Shown here: positions 9,208 to 17,976 of the stretch, one piece after another
How the letters are laid out: every line of letters starts with the position of its first letter
Numbering within the stretch: the first letter of the stretch is position 1
Source of the DNA: Butyricimonas virosa
Lineage (GTDB): Bacteria; Bacteroidota; Bacteroidia; Bacteroidales; Marinifilaceae
Length of the DNA: 64,000 nt
NCBI RefSeq assembly: GCF_025148635.1
Contig: NZ_CP102269.1
Coordinates: 62,001-126,000 of the forward strand
Reading direction: 5' to 3'
The notes under the pieces: generated by a model
Seen by the model: the letters and a program-made list of their open reading frames with translations, nothing else
Told to the model about the DNA's origin: nothing
Databases searched by the model: none
Made by a program: the position numbers and the translations under genes

Positions 9208-9242
9208 AGAAAAGAGGCTTCCGTTTTACTATTGAAGCCTCT
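9208..9242 (-). terminator. Intrinsic terminator of the GH92 gene
   Basis: Minus strand: AGAGGCTTC, 12-nt loop, GAAGCCTCT (9 bp perfect stem, 9213-9242), then TTTCTT. It begins 20 nt after the GH92 stop codon. Confidence 0.8.
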
Positions 9243-9262
9243 AAATCTAACATTATATTCTT

Positions 9263-11554
9263 CTACTCTCTTTTCAACGAAAATGAATAAGGTACATCCG
9301 CATCTCCAATACCCCGGAGTCTATTCGGCTGCTCGCTCATCCGGAATTCAATTCGACCGCCCTTCAACAAATCTGCATGAGTAATATAATTCTTCGTGTA
9401 AACCTTCCTATTCAACCTCATTCGTTCGACATAACGATGCCCATCATCATTCCCCGAAGCAATGATCTGTATTTTTTTCCCGTTCTCGAAATTAATCGTT
9501 ACTCTTGGGAAAAGCGGGGCCCCCAACACGTATTGATCCGTCCCCGGACACACGGGATAGAACCCCATGGCCGAGAACACATACCATGCCGATGTCTGCC
9601 CGTTATCCTCGTCCCCGCAATACCCGTCCGGACCGGGAGTATACATCCGGTTCATCACCTCTCTCAACCAATACTGCGCCTTCCAAGGCTGTCCGGCATA
9701 ATTATACAAGTAAATCATATGCTGTATCGGCTGATTCCCGTGAGCATAATTTCCCATATTCATCACGGTCATTTCCCGGATTTCGTGAATCACTCCCCCA
9801 TAATAACTGGCATCAAACAAAGGAGGTACGGCAAAAACAGAATCCAGCATCCGGACAAAAGTCTCTTTTCCCCCCATCAGATCAATCAACCCCTGCGGAT
9901 CATGAAACACGGACCACGTATAGTGCCAACTGTTTCCTTCCGTAAAAGCATCCCCCCACTTCAAAGGAGAAAACGGGGTCATAAAACTCCCATCTTGATT
10001 CTTTCCCCGCATTAACTTCGTCTCCGGATCAAACAAATGTTTATAATTCATCGCCCGTTTCGCATATTTGTCGATTTCTTCCTCCGGACGTCCCAAAGCT
10101 TTCGCCAACCGATAAATACACCAATCGTCATAAGCATATTCCAACGTGCGGGCCGCACTCTCATTAATCCCCACATTATAAGGCACGTATCCCAACTTGT
10201 TATAATACTCATTGCCCAAACGTCCAGTGGAAGAAGCCTTGGGATGCACGTGTTCAGTCCCGTGCACCAATCCCGCGTACAACGCCTCGACATCGGCAAC
10301 CCGAACCCCTTTCAAATAAGCATCCGCCAGAACAGAAGCCGAATTATTCCCGACCATACATCCCCGGTGTCCCGGACTCGCCCATTCTGGGAAAAAACCG
10401 CTTTCCTTGTACGTGTTAATCAGCCCCTCTTGAATCTCCCGGTTTCGGGAAGGGTAAACCAGATTCAACAAAGGAAACAAGCAACGGAAGGTATCCCAGA
10501 ACCCCGTATCCGTATACATGTATCCCGATAACACGTTACCATTATACGGGCTATAATGCACGATATTTCCCGCCGCATCAAACTCGTAAAACTTACGCGG
10601 GAAAAGCACCGAACGATACAGACAGGAATAAAATACCCTATATTGATCCAGCGAACCGCCCTCCACTTGAATCGCCCCCAGCACCTCGTTCCATTCCGTC
10701 TTACCTTTTTCCACTAATGCATCGAAATCATCATCTCCCAACTCTTTCAAATTTCTTTCCGCCTGTTCCAAACTGATAAACGAAGAAGCCACCCGAGCGT
10801 GTACCTTTTCTCCTTTTTCGGTGCGGAAACCGATCACACTTCCCGTATGATTCGCCTGTTGGTATAACTCATCACTTAACTTTCCGTCGGCAAAAGTATG
10901 TCGATACTCAAATGACTTATCAAACTCGATCACGAAATAGTTTTTGAAATTCCCCGGAACCCCTCCGCTATTCCGAGTCGTATATCCCTCAATCCGATTG
11001 TTACCCACGATCTTGACAAACGAACCCCGGTCAAACGCATCGACAACAACATACGAACGCTCGTTCTCCGGGAAAGTAAACCGGAAAAGAGCCGCACGAT
11101 CGGTTGTCGTAAACTCGGTAACGACATCATGTTCGGCCAAGTAAACCTTGTAATAATAGGGTTTGGCAACTTCCCCCTTGTGCGAAAACCAACTCGCCCG
11201 TTTATCCTGATCAAACTCCGGAGTTCCCACAACAGGCATCAAGGAAAACTGCCCGTAATCGTTAATCCACGGGCTGGGTTGGTGAGTTTGCTTAAAGCCC
11301 CGAATCTTATTTGCCGTGTACACGTAAGCCCATCCGTCACCCATTTTTCCCGTCTGAGGCATCCAGAAATTCATCCCCCACGGACGAGCAATAGCCGGGT
11401 AAGTATTCCCGGTAGACAGCTCATACGTGGATTGCGTCCCCATCAAAGGATTCACGTATTCCACGGGATCAAAAACACATTGAGCTCGTGCGGGTATTCC
11501 CGCACCGAGCCATAAAAAAATTAAAACACAAACAATCAACACCTGACATTTCAT
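9263..11554 (-). CDS. GH92 family alpha-mannosidase, secreted
   Basis: A 763-residue protein with signal peptide MKCQVLIVCVLIFLWLGAGI, then PARAQ. GH92 features include the N-terminal YVNPLMGT block, GFKQTHQPSPWINDYGQF, the central DTGFWDTFRCLFPL block, GGKETFVRMLDSVF, and YAGQPWKAQYWLREV followed by DNGQTSAWYVFSAMGFYP. GH92 enzymes are calcium-dependent exo-mannosidases trimming alpha-linked mannose from N-glycans, in the periplasm or at the surface. The ORF starts at a GTG (11560), but the ATG two codons in gives a clean signal peptide. A broken second GH92 lies just upstream on the same strand. Confidence 0.9.
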   Translation of the reverse strand: MKCQVLIVCVLIFLWLGAGIPARAQCVFDPVEYVNPLMGTQSTYELSTGNTYPAIARPWGMNFWMPQTGKMGDGWAYVYTANKIRGFKQTHQPSPWINDYGQFSLMPVVGTPEFDQDKRASWFSHKGEVAKPYYYKVYLAEHDVVTEFTTTDRAALFRFTFPENERSYVVVDAFDRGSFVKIVGNNRIEGYTTRNSGGVPGNFKNYFVIEFDKSFEYRHTFADGKLSDELYQQANHTGSVIGFRTEKGEKVHARVASSFISLEQAERNLKELGDDDFDALVEKGKTEWNEVLGAIQVEGGSLDQYRVFYSCLYRSVLFPRKFYEFDAAGNIVHYSPYNGNVLSGYMYTDTGFWDTFRCLFPLLNLVYPSRNREIQEGLINTYKESGFFPEWASPGHRGCMVGNNSASVLADAYLKGVRVADVEALYAGLVHGTEHVHPKASSTGRLGNEYYNKLGYVPYNVGINESAARTLEYAYDDWCIYRLAKALGRPEEEIDKYAKRAMNYKHLFDPETKLMRGKNQDGSFMTPFSPLKWGDAFTEGNSWHYTWSVFHDPQGLIDLMGGKETFVRMLDSVFAVPPLFDASYYGGVIHEIREMTVMNMGNYAHGNQPIQHMIYLYNYAGQPWKAQYWLREVMNRMYTPGPDGYCGDEDNGQTSAWYVFSAMGFYPVCPGTDQYVLGAPLFPRVTINFENGKKIQIIASGNDDGHRYVERMRLNRKVYTKNYITHADLLKGGRIEFRMSEQPNRLRGIGDADVPYSFSLKRE

Positions 11555-11592
11555 AAACACAACACTATAATTCTCATATATTAATACACATT

Positions 11593-12015
11593 CTACCTGT
11601 CCCCCATCGCGATCATGTACTCTTCCCAGAGACGGTCTATATCATACTCCTCTCCTAAACATTTCACATCCCCAACCATTGACATCAAAAGAATATCCCC
11701 CAAATCCGAGTGTCCCGTCCCACTCAAATGCGTATGACTAAACCCCACGATCGTCGGATCGTCATACTGAAAACCAGCACAATAACGATACGCATCCTGC
11801 TAATAAACCCCATCAATATTATGTGGCACATTTTCCGTATCGGGACTCAACTGCACTGCACCATACGGAACGCAAGCTCCCGGAAAAGTATGCCCCATAC
11901 TTTTGGTCCCGATAAAAGGATTCACGTAATCTACCGGCTCTTTCTTCTCTTCTTTGTTAGGCAACATAGCCCCGAAACACAACAAAAATACACATAGATT
12001 CATTTTATCACTCAT
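11593..12015 (-). pseudogene. Truncated GH92 remnant with an in-frame stop
   Basis: From the ATG at 12015 the frame reads a signal-like start, then EPVDYVNPFIGTKSMGHTFP and GACVPYGAVQLSPDT, the N-terminus of a GH92 enzyme. It stops at TAG (11800-11802) after 71 residues. Beyond the stop the same frame continues with GH92 sequence (QYDDPTIVGFSHTHLSGTGH, SDLGDILLM) until a second stop at 11593-11595. Only about 140 of some 740 codons remain. A full GH92 gene lies immediately downstream, so this looks like decay of a tandem duplicate, with the C-terminal part deleted. Confidence 0.85.
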
Positions 12016-12137
12016 TTATTTACACATCGATTTCATTGTATCCAACACACGAATCCCTCATCCTCCCTCCCTATTAAGACAACAAACAAGCAAAAAAGAG
12101 GTACAATACGTAAAAATAATTTACCTGTATTTAAATC

Positions 12138-12179
12138 TAATTCGAAACGTGACGATAAAAACCGCCTCGTTTCGAATTA
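12138..12179 (-). terminator. Inverted repeat at the end of cassette A
   Basis: Perfect 12-bp inverted repeat (TAATTCGAAACG / CGTTTCGAATTA) with an 18-nt loop, 58 nt after the gldFG stop on the minus strand. There is only a short T-rich tail, so it is probably a terminator or 3' end structure. Confidence 0.55.
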
Positions 12180-12236
12180 AAAAATGTCCTACATTCCGGA
12201 AAACAGCATCTGTTTATCCGTTAATTACCAAGCTAT

Positions 12237-14540
12237 CTATCGTCCTCGTCTCCTTATCCACACGATAATCCCGGTTATCAACAACAATCCCGGCAACACC
12301 CACCAGAATAACCAAGTAGTCACACGCATCCCCGCCTTTCCTAGCTCAATCTTTCTATCCGGAGCCGCCTCCCGACGAGTGTCAACAGGTACCTCACCAT
12401 CCGACAACCAGTAAAAAGAACCGGACATAAGTAAATAATTCGTGGCAGCAATCTCCCGACGATTTCGACTCCCCTCTCCGTTACTCAAACAATCGGCATC
12501 TCCCAACACCACAATTTTTTGTACTTTATCACCCACCTGACGTTGTAAAGCTAAAGCTAGCGGCCACGACTTTTCTATTTCCCCGATAGCCGTATTCAAT
12601 CGCACGGTATCATCCAGAAAATCCGTTGTCTCCAACTCATTCCAAACCCCGGTAGAATCGCTCATCAACATCGGTATCACCCGAAAACCTTTATCCTCTG
12701 AATATTCCATCGGACAACAAGAAGGCATGGTAGCCACCGTCCCAAAACGCACCATAGAAGTAAAAGCATAAGCAATATCCGTAACTGTTGCCGGAGTAGC
12801 TTTACCTAATATCAAATCTGCCGGATAATCCTCTGTCGGACGCACCAACACACCCGGAAGAAAACGAACTCCCAATGGTTCCACGATCGGATTCATCTCT
12901 TCTACTCTCCGGGGTTCTCCCGCTATCAATAAATTTCCCCCACGATCTATATATCTACTCAACACGGCATATTCTTCCGGAGAATAAGCAGTCTTGACAT
13001 CCGCTATAACCAAAATATTTATTTCTTCCGGGATATCCTGTTCCAAACGAACTTCACACACGTCAAAACCTTGATTAATCAAAGCATATCTAGCCGGCTT
13101 ATCGTAAGAGAAACGTAAATAATCACGATCTCCCCCTTTGTTTATATCCCGTTCGCCATGTCCCGTTACAAAACCCACTTTTGGCAGTTTCATCACAATC
13201 CGCTTGATCGCCGCCGCAATCTCCTTTTCATCCGGATGCACGATCATATCATCGTATATCCTTAAAAAAGTCTTCTCTCCACTTTCCCGTTCGATCAAAC
13301 GTACAAAATTCTTTGCTTCACCAGCCAATTCCGGGTATTGTGCAACTACCTCCTCGTAAGGACGCACCTTTGCGGTATCCAACTTCCAAACTTCAGCCAC
13401 CTCTGCCATTTTCTCCCGTAAAGTATGATTCGGGAAATGACGGTCCAGCACCACGTTCGTCGTCGTATCATAATAATAAACATACTTCAATTTAATCTCA
13501 GGCTTAAAACGGATAAATTTAGACAAACGCTCTTTATCCCGATTTATAGCTTCAGGCGAAGCGAACGTATTACGCGACGGCGCTATCAAATTCGAGAAAG
13601 TAGTAATTGTCATTCCTCCTTCAGCCATTTTCACAATATCCTGACTATTCTGAGTTAATGTATTTACTTTCATTCGAGTTGCATCATAATACAATTTCAA
13701 CACGGGCAATGTCGTAAAATAGCCGAGTATAATAGCCAACACACAAACTCCAACATATCTTCCCAGATTCATTGCCAAAGTACTCTTCTGCCGAACTGCA
13801 TTTAAACGCAAGACTGACAACGAGATAAAAAGGGCTGAAACCAGAATAAAATACACAACATCCTCAGAACAGATCATCCCATTGGCAAACTGACTGGCAC
13901 GTCCGTTAATAGCCAACCAATAAGTCAAATCCCGTACAAATTCAACATGCTGCCAAGAATTCCCAACGTATCCCAACATGGCAAATATAGCGATCGTTCC
14001 AATTGCCGCAACTACCTGATAAGAAGTTAAACTAGACATGAACAAACCGATAGATGCGTAAGTACAAAATAATAAATATATTCCCAACATTCCCGCCAAA
14101 ACAACCGGCATATCGAAATTCTGAACGATACATGCACTATACAATACCACGACAAAAACTCCCCCCAACATACATAACCCGTACACCATCATGGCAAGAA
14201 ACTTACCCAAAATAATTTGAGTATTCGTGATCGGAGAAGAATACAGAAGTTTTATAGAACCACTACCGAATTCCCGACTCATCAATCCCATCGTCAACAA
14301 GGGAACATAAAAATACAGATTCCGTTGAATCGCCTCGAATAACCCTCTCAATCCTGAAAATATAGACATCGTCAAATTCCCTTGCATACGCCCTAATTCC
14401 TGCCCCATCACCTTTGGTTCAAGAATAGAACAATAAGTCATTCCAACTTGAAACAAGAAAATAACCAGAATTAACCAGGCTACCGGCGAATAAAACAACG
14501 TTTGCAACTCCGTCAATGCCAATTTATATATCTTTTTCAT
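12237..14540 (-). CDS. Fused ABC permease / GldG-like auxiliary protein (GldF-GldG), cassette A
   Basis: A 767-residue membrane protein. Residues 1-255 form an ABC-2 type permease with about six hydrophobic segments and the GldF-like block LLTMGLMSREFGSGSIKLLY. After another transmembrane segment (about 270-290) comes a large extracytoplasmic GldG/ABC_transp_aux domain (about 300-720) with VGFVTGHGERDINKGGDRDY, and a final helix (WLFWWVLPGLLLITGIIVW). In Flavobacterium GldF and GldG are separate and with GldA form an ABC transporter needed for gliding; here they are one chain. The gene begins 8 nt after the ATPase gene. The substrate is unknown. Confidence 0.85.
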   Translation of the reverse strand: MKKIYKLALTELQTLFYSPVAWLILVIFLFQVGMTYCSILEPKVMGQELGRMQGNLTMSIFSGLRGLFEAIQRNLYFYVPLLTMGLMSREFGSGSIKLLYSSPITNTQIILGKFLAMMVYGLCMLGGVFVVVLYSACIVQNFDMPVVLAGMLGIYLLFCTYASIGLFMSSLTSYQVVAAIGTIAIFAMLGYVGNSWQHVEFVRDLTYWLAINGRASQFANGMICSEDVVYFILVSALFISLSVLRLNAVRQKSTLAMNLGRYVGVCVLAIILGYFTTLPVLKLYYDATRMKVNTLTQNSQDIVKMAEGGMTITTFSNLIAPSRNTFASPEAINRDKERLSKFIRFKPEIKLKYVYYYDTTTNVVLDRHFPNHTLREKMAEVAEVWKLDTAKVRPYEEVVAQYPELAGEAKNFVRLIERESGEKTFLRIYDDMIVHPDEKEIAAAIKRIVMKLPKVGFVTGHGERDINKGGDRDYLRFSYDKPARYALINQGFDVCEVRLEQDIPEEINILVIADVKTAYSPEEYAVLSRYIDRGGNLLIAGEPRRVEEMNPIVEPLGVRFLPGVLVRPTEDYPADLILGKATPATVTDIAYAFTSMVRFGTVATMPSCCPMEYSEDKGFRVIPMLMSDSTGVWNELETTDFLDDTVRLNTAIGEIEKSWPLALALQRQVGDKVQKIVVLGDADCLSNGEGSRNRREIAATNYLLMSGSFYWLSDGEVPVDTRREAAPDRKIELGKAGMRVTTWLFWWVLPGLLLITGIIVWIRRRGR

Positions 14541-14548
14541 ATCACTTA

Positions 14549-15475
14549 CTATTTACTTTTTTTAGACAACTCTGCAAATATCGAATCCAAAGAACTCTTT
14601 TCCTGACGAATCTCAGTTAAATGCCAGCCTTTACGTACACTGGCTTCCACCACCCGGTCTATCACATCCACGGCGTCATTATACTTCAGACGATAATGAA
14701 TTCCCCCTAAATAACTCACGTCAAGCACTCCCTCCAACTCCTTCAGTTCTGCCTCACCCGGATTTTCCCGCAAAGAAACAAATATCGTATTCGGGATAAT
14801 ATAATTATCAAAATCCCGTACCGTTCCCGAGAAAATTAATTGTCCGTTTTCAATCATAAAAATATGATCACACACAGCCTGCACTTCCGGCAATATATGC
14901 GTTGAAAGAATCACCGTACGATCTTCGGCTATCTTTTTAATTAAATTCCGAACTTCTGCAATTTGATTCGGATCCAACCCGTTCGTCGGTTCATCCAGCA
15001 CAACAAAATCAGGATTGTGAATAATCGCTTGAGCAATCCCAACCCGTTGCTGGTAACCACCGGAAAGATTACGAATCAACCGATTTCGGAAATGTGTTAT
15101 ATTACATTGTTCTAAAACCCGATCTATCGCCTCTCCAACCTGTTTACCCGGGATATCCCGCATATTGGCACAGTGTTTCAAATACTCCTCCACCGTAAGA
15201 TCCACGTGTAACGGGGCCTTTTGCGGTAAAAAACCGATCAGACGTTTAGCCTCCACCGGATGTTTACGAGTATCGATTCCCCGAATAAACACGTCTCCCT
15301 CGGTCTGTTTCAAAACCCCGCACATAATATTCATCGTGGTTGACTTACCTGCACCATTCGACCCCAATAACCCGTAAATACCATTCTTACTTATTTCCAA
15401 ATTTATATCTTTAACGGCCCAATGAACCGAATACCGGTGAAAAAGATGTTCCACCTTCACAATTGGTTGTTCCAT
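14549..15475 (-). CDS. ABC transporter ATP-binding protein, GldA-like, cassette A
   Basis: A 308-residue ATPase with Walker A GLLGSNGAGKSTT (about 34-46), the signature LSGGYQQRVGIAQA (about 140), and Walker B FVVLDEPTNGLDP (about 158-170) followed by the switch histidine in STHILPE. The C-terminal 80 residues match the GldA/CcmA-type extension. It would power the fused permease encoded directly downstream. A 206-nt gap containing two inverted repeats separates it from the PKD-like gene, unlike in cassette B where the gap is 27 nt. Confidence 0.9.
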   Translation of the reverse strand: MEQPIVKVEHLFHRYSVHWAVKDINLEISKNGIYGLLGSNGAGKSTTMNIMCGVLKQTEGDVFIRGIDTRKHPVEAKRLIGFLPQKAPLHVDLTVEEYLKHCANMRDIPGKQVGEAIDRVLEQCNITHFRNRLIRNLSGGYQQRVGIAQAIIHNPDFVVLDEPTNGLDPNQIAEVRNLIKKIAEDRTVILSTHILPEVQAVCDHIFMIENGQLIFSGTVRDFDNYIIPNTIFVSLRENPGEAELKELEGVLDVSYLGGIHYRLKYNDAVDVIDRVVEASVRKGWHLTEIRQEKSSLDSIFAELSKKSK

Positions 15476-15512
15476 ACAATTTTATTTAAGATTTACACAA
15501 TACGTTCCACTA

Positions 15513-15608
15513 AAGGCCTAAAAAGACCTTTATCAATTTTTGATTTTAAAGATTCAGTGATTTTAAATTTCATTCGCACCACCTGCCCCGCTTTACAATC
15601 ACTGAATC
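15513..15608 (-). promoter_or_regulatory. Two inverted repeats in the spacer between the PKD-like and ABC genes (cassette A)
   Basis: One hairpin pairs GATTCAGTGATT (15551-15562) with AATCACTGAATC (15597-15608), 12 bp with a 34-nt loop. A second small hairpin of the AAAGG...CCTTT type is at 15513-15532. They could terminate, attenuate or process the transcript before the ABC genes. No consensus -7 element was found in the spacer. Confidence 0.45.
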
Positions 15609-15681
15609 ATTCTACCTAAACATTACACGTTAAATTTCACATGATTATAATATCGAACTTGCTTTCTCCGACAGGCTTTTT

Positions 15682-17247
15682 TTACTCGTCGGCTTTCGGT
15701 ATATTATACTTATTCCAATTCGACCATTTAAATTCAAGATCAACAATTCGACCAAAACCCTCTTTCTGATAAATCAAATGCGTGGGGTCAAAAAGATGTT
15801 CATTCTTTATCGTAAACGTCGCAAAAATCCCATTAGCCGTCACAACACCTAACTCAGTTTCCGACGAGTTGGTCTCAAGATCCACGATCACATCTCCCCC
15901 TTCAACTTCATCAAACTTATAAGCTTTCTTGGTCGACAAATCATACCAATAAATCGTATTACCACTCGAAAAGAAAAAGTACCCGCGTTGCCTCAACCGA
16001 TAAAACTTAGAATCTTCACTCAAATACTTCGCCCCGTCAAAATTCGATTGATCACAGCTAGACATGGCTATTGCAGAAAAAGGCGGGTTTACCGTGGGAA
16101 CAAAATAAGCCACCTGCATATTCAAAGCTTTCACAACGTCTCCTCTCTTGAAAAGGGCAAAAGTGGGTATATCACTCCACGACGATTCCTGCCCGGAACG
16201 CATATACAACAAATCCCAGTCCCCGTAATCATTCAAATTTATCAACGTATCCACGTCAAGCATTCGGATCGGATAAAACCTCTTGATAGCAGAAGTATTA
16301 TACCCGCTCCCGAACCACAACAACCGACGATTTTCCGCATCGTTAAAAGCATTAAAAAAAGCCGCCGTGGGTTTTCCGGTAAAAATGATATCCCGGATAT
16401 TCAAACGTTCCCCTTCCAACTGCATACGTACTCCCGTGAAAGGAGTCGTGAATAAATCAACATTCCTACCATCACCCAAATAATCCCTAGAATACAAATT
16501 TCCATTCTCATCCAACAAAAAATCCACCCCGTTTCCCCAAAAGAAATCCTTCACGTTCAATCCGACAGGTACATCTCCCACGAAATCCTGGGCTACAGTC
16601 ATCTCTTTAATATAAGACGACCCGTTCAAATACAATGACCCACTCTCTTGAATCACGACCACAACCGTACTATTATTATGTATGATCTGTCTCAACCGCT
16701 TCGGCCCACTCCCCAAACTCTCATCCGGGTAAAGTGTCTTGTACAAATCCGGGTACTCCGTATAGAAACACTTTTTATCATCCGTCATTTCCGGCCGAAT
16801 ATATGACAAAGCTGACTCTCCGCTTTTCTCGCTCAAAATCAACCAGCCTTGACTCAAAGCCGCCTGTCCGGTCAACGTCACCTCATCGGAAGAATGCACA
16901 ACATTCGTGCGCAAATCCATAGCACACATTCTCACCCCTACACTCTTTTCCGCGTTAGGATAAAAATCCAGATCGAAACCGACACAAGCCGTGTCAACAG
17001 CGGCAACACCTTCTTTTTTATCCATTATCTCCCACCAATAACTGAAATTCACGGAATCTCCCTCTTGCTCGTATGTCACTTTAGGAGAATAAAAATAACG
17101 CTCTCCCAGATAATACGTCTTATTCTGCGGATTCACCTCTAAAGTAATCCCATTCGTGGGAGTATAATCATAATGCCCTTTATCCTCGTAACAGCCATTC
17201 AGCATCAATACCCCGGCCGCAAGACTAATATAACTAATTTTATTCAT
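15682..17247 (-). CDS. PKD-like family lipoprotein, cassette A
   Basis: A 521-residue surface lipoprotein with lipobox MLNGC at residue 19 (signal MNKISYISLAAGVLMLNGC). It is followed by the shared opening 'GCYEDKGHYDYTPTNGI' that marks the PKD-like proteins of Bacteroidales Sus operons. The paralogue in cassette B begins GCYGDEGNYDYRTMNGI. The C-terminal part may form a propeller-like fold, but this is not certain. It likely helps bind the ligand of the adjacent SusC/D. It follows the DUF4843 gene by 19 nt, the same gap as in cassette B. Confidence 0.8.
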   Translation of the reverse strand: MNKISYISLAAGVLMLNGCYEDKGHYDYTPTNGITLEVNPQNKTYYLGERYFYSPKVTYEQEGDSVNFSYWWEIMDKKEGVAAVDTACVGFDLDFYPNAEKSVGVRMCAMDLRTNVVHSSDEVTLTGQAALSQGWLILSEKSGESALSYIRPEMTDDKKCFYTEYPDLYKTLYPDESLGSGPKRLRQIIHNNSTVVVVIQESGSLYLNGSSYIKEMTVAQDFVGDVPVGLNVKDFFWGNGVDFLLDENGNLYSRDYLGDGRNVDLFTTPFTGVRMQLEGERLNIRDIIFTGKPTAAFFNAFNDAENRRLLWFGSGYNTSAIKRFYPIRMLDVDTLINLNDYGDWDLLYMRSGQESSWSDIPTFALFKRGDVVKALNMQVAYFVPTVNPPFSAIAMSSCDQSNFDGAKYLSEDSKFYRLRQRGYFFFSSGNTIYWYDLSTKKAYKFDEVEGGDVIVDLETNSSETELGVVTANGIFATFTIKNEHLFDPTHLIYQKEGFGRIVDLEFKWSNWNKYNIPKADE

Positions 17248-17266
17248 GACTTTTCACAATTAAACA

Positions 17267-17959
17267 TTAACCTCTCACCGGAACTGTAATTCCCGCAAGT
17301 TTAATCCCATTATATTCCGTCACACCAGCTTTTTCCTGATCTTCCAACCAATACTTAAACTGCAAAGCGTAAGCACGTTTCTCTGCTGGCGATGCTTCAC
17401 TCAAGTCCGTTTGATTCGTAACGATAATAAATAACGTATATTTATCATCGCTATACGTACCCAAATAATCATTCACGATACCCCGATCCCACCAATCCGG
17501 TTGAGACATTTTATCACTTACTCGCACAATGGCATAATCATTATCCGAAGGAATAACCGTGAAATTCCCATTATCTTTTAAACGCAAAACAATCCGGAAC
17601 TCATCCTCTTTCATATCTGCCGTACGATTCAACTTCATCCGTAACGTGTCTGAAAAAACACCGGCCCCGAAAGTCACTCGTTCCAGCGAAAAGTGAGTAC
17701 CCTCAATACCGGTACTCATATCTTTATCCACAACCACCTCGTAATCCAAAGCCGAAGCGAGTACGCTTCCCGCAATCTCTACCGGTAACTTTACCTCAAA
17801 CGAATTTTCTGTCGGGTAATTGACAAACGACACCCTTACCGAATCCCGATAGGTACTCGTAAAGCGAATATAATTCTCCGGTGCATTATACCTCATAATC
17901 TTCTCTTCACTACAAGAGAAAAACACCAAAACAAGGAAAATAACATATATCTTATTCAT
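17267..17959 (-). CDS. DUF4843 domain lipoprotein, cassette A
   Basis: A 230-residue lipoprotein with signal MNKIYVIFLVLVFFSC (lipobox FFSC), then a DUF4843-type beta-rich domain with RDSVRVSFVNYPTENSFEV and the closing WWDRGIVNDYLGTYSDDKYT block. It is probably a surface accessory of the SusC/D pair. The ORF can start at an ATG at 17977 overlapping the susD stop, but the ATG at 17959 opens the signal peptide and gives a 17-nt gap, identical to cassette B. Confidence 0.82.
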   Translation of the reverse strand: MNKIYVIFLVLVFFSCSEEKIMRYNAPENYIRFTSTYRDSVRVSFVNYPTENSFEVKLPVEIAGSVLASALDYEVVVDKDMSTGIEGTHFSLERVTFGAGVFSDTLRMKLNRTADMKEDEFRIVLRLKDNGNFTVIPSDNDYAIVRVSDKMSQPDWWDRGIVNDYLGTYSDDKYTLFIIVTNQTDLSEASPAEKRAYALQFKYWLEDQEKAGVTEYNGIKLAGITVPVRG

Positions 17960-17976
17960 AACTCTACACTCTATCA

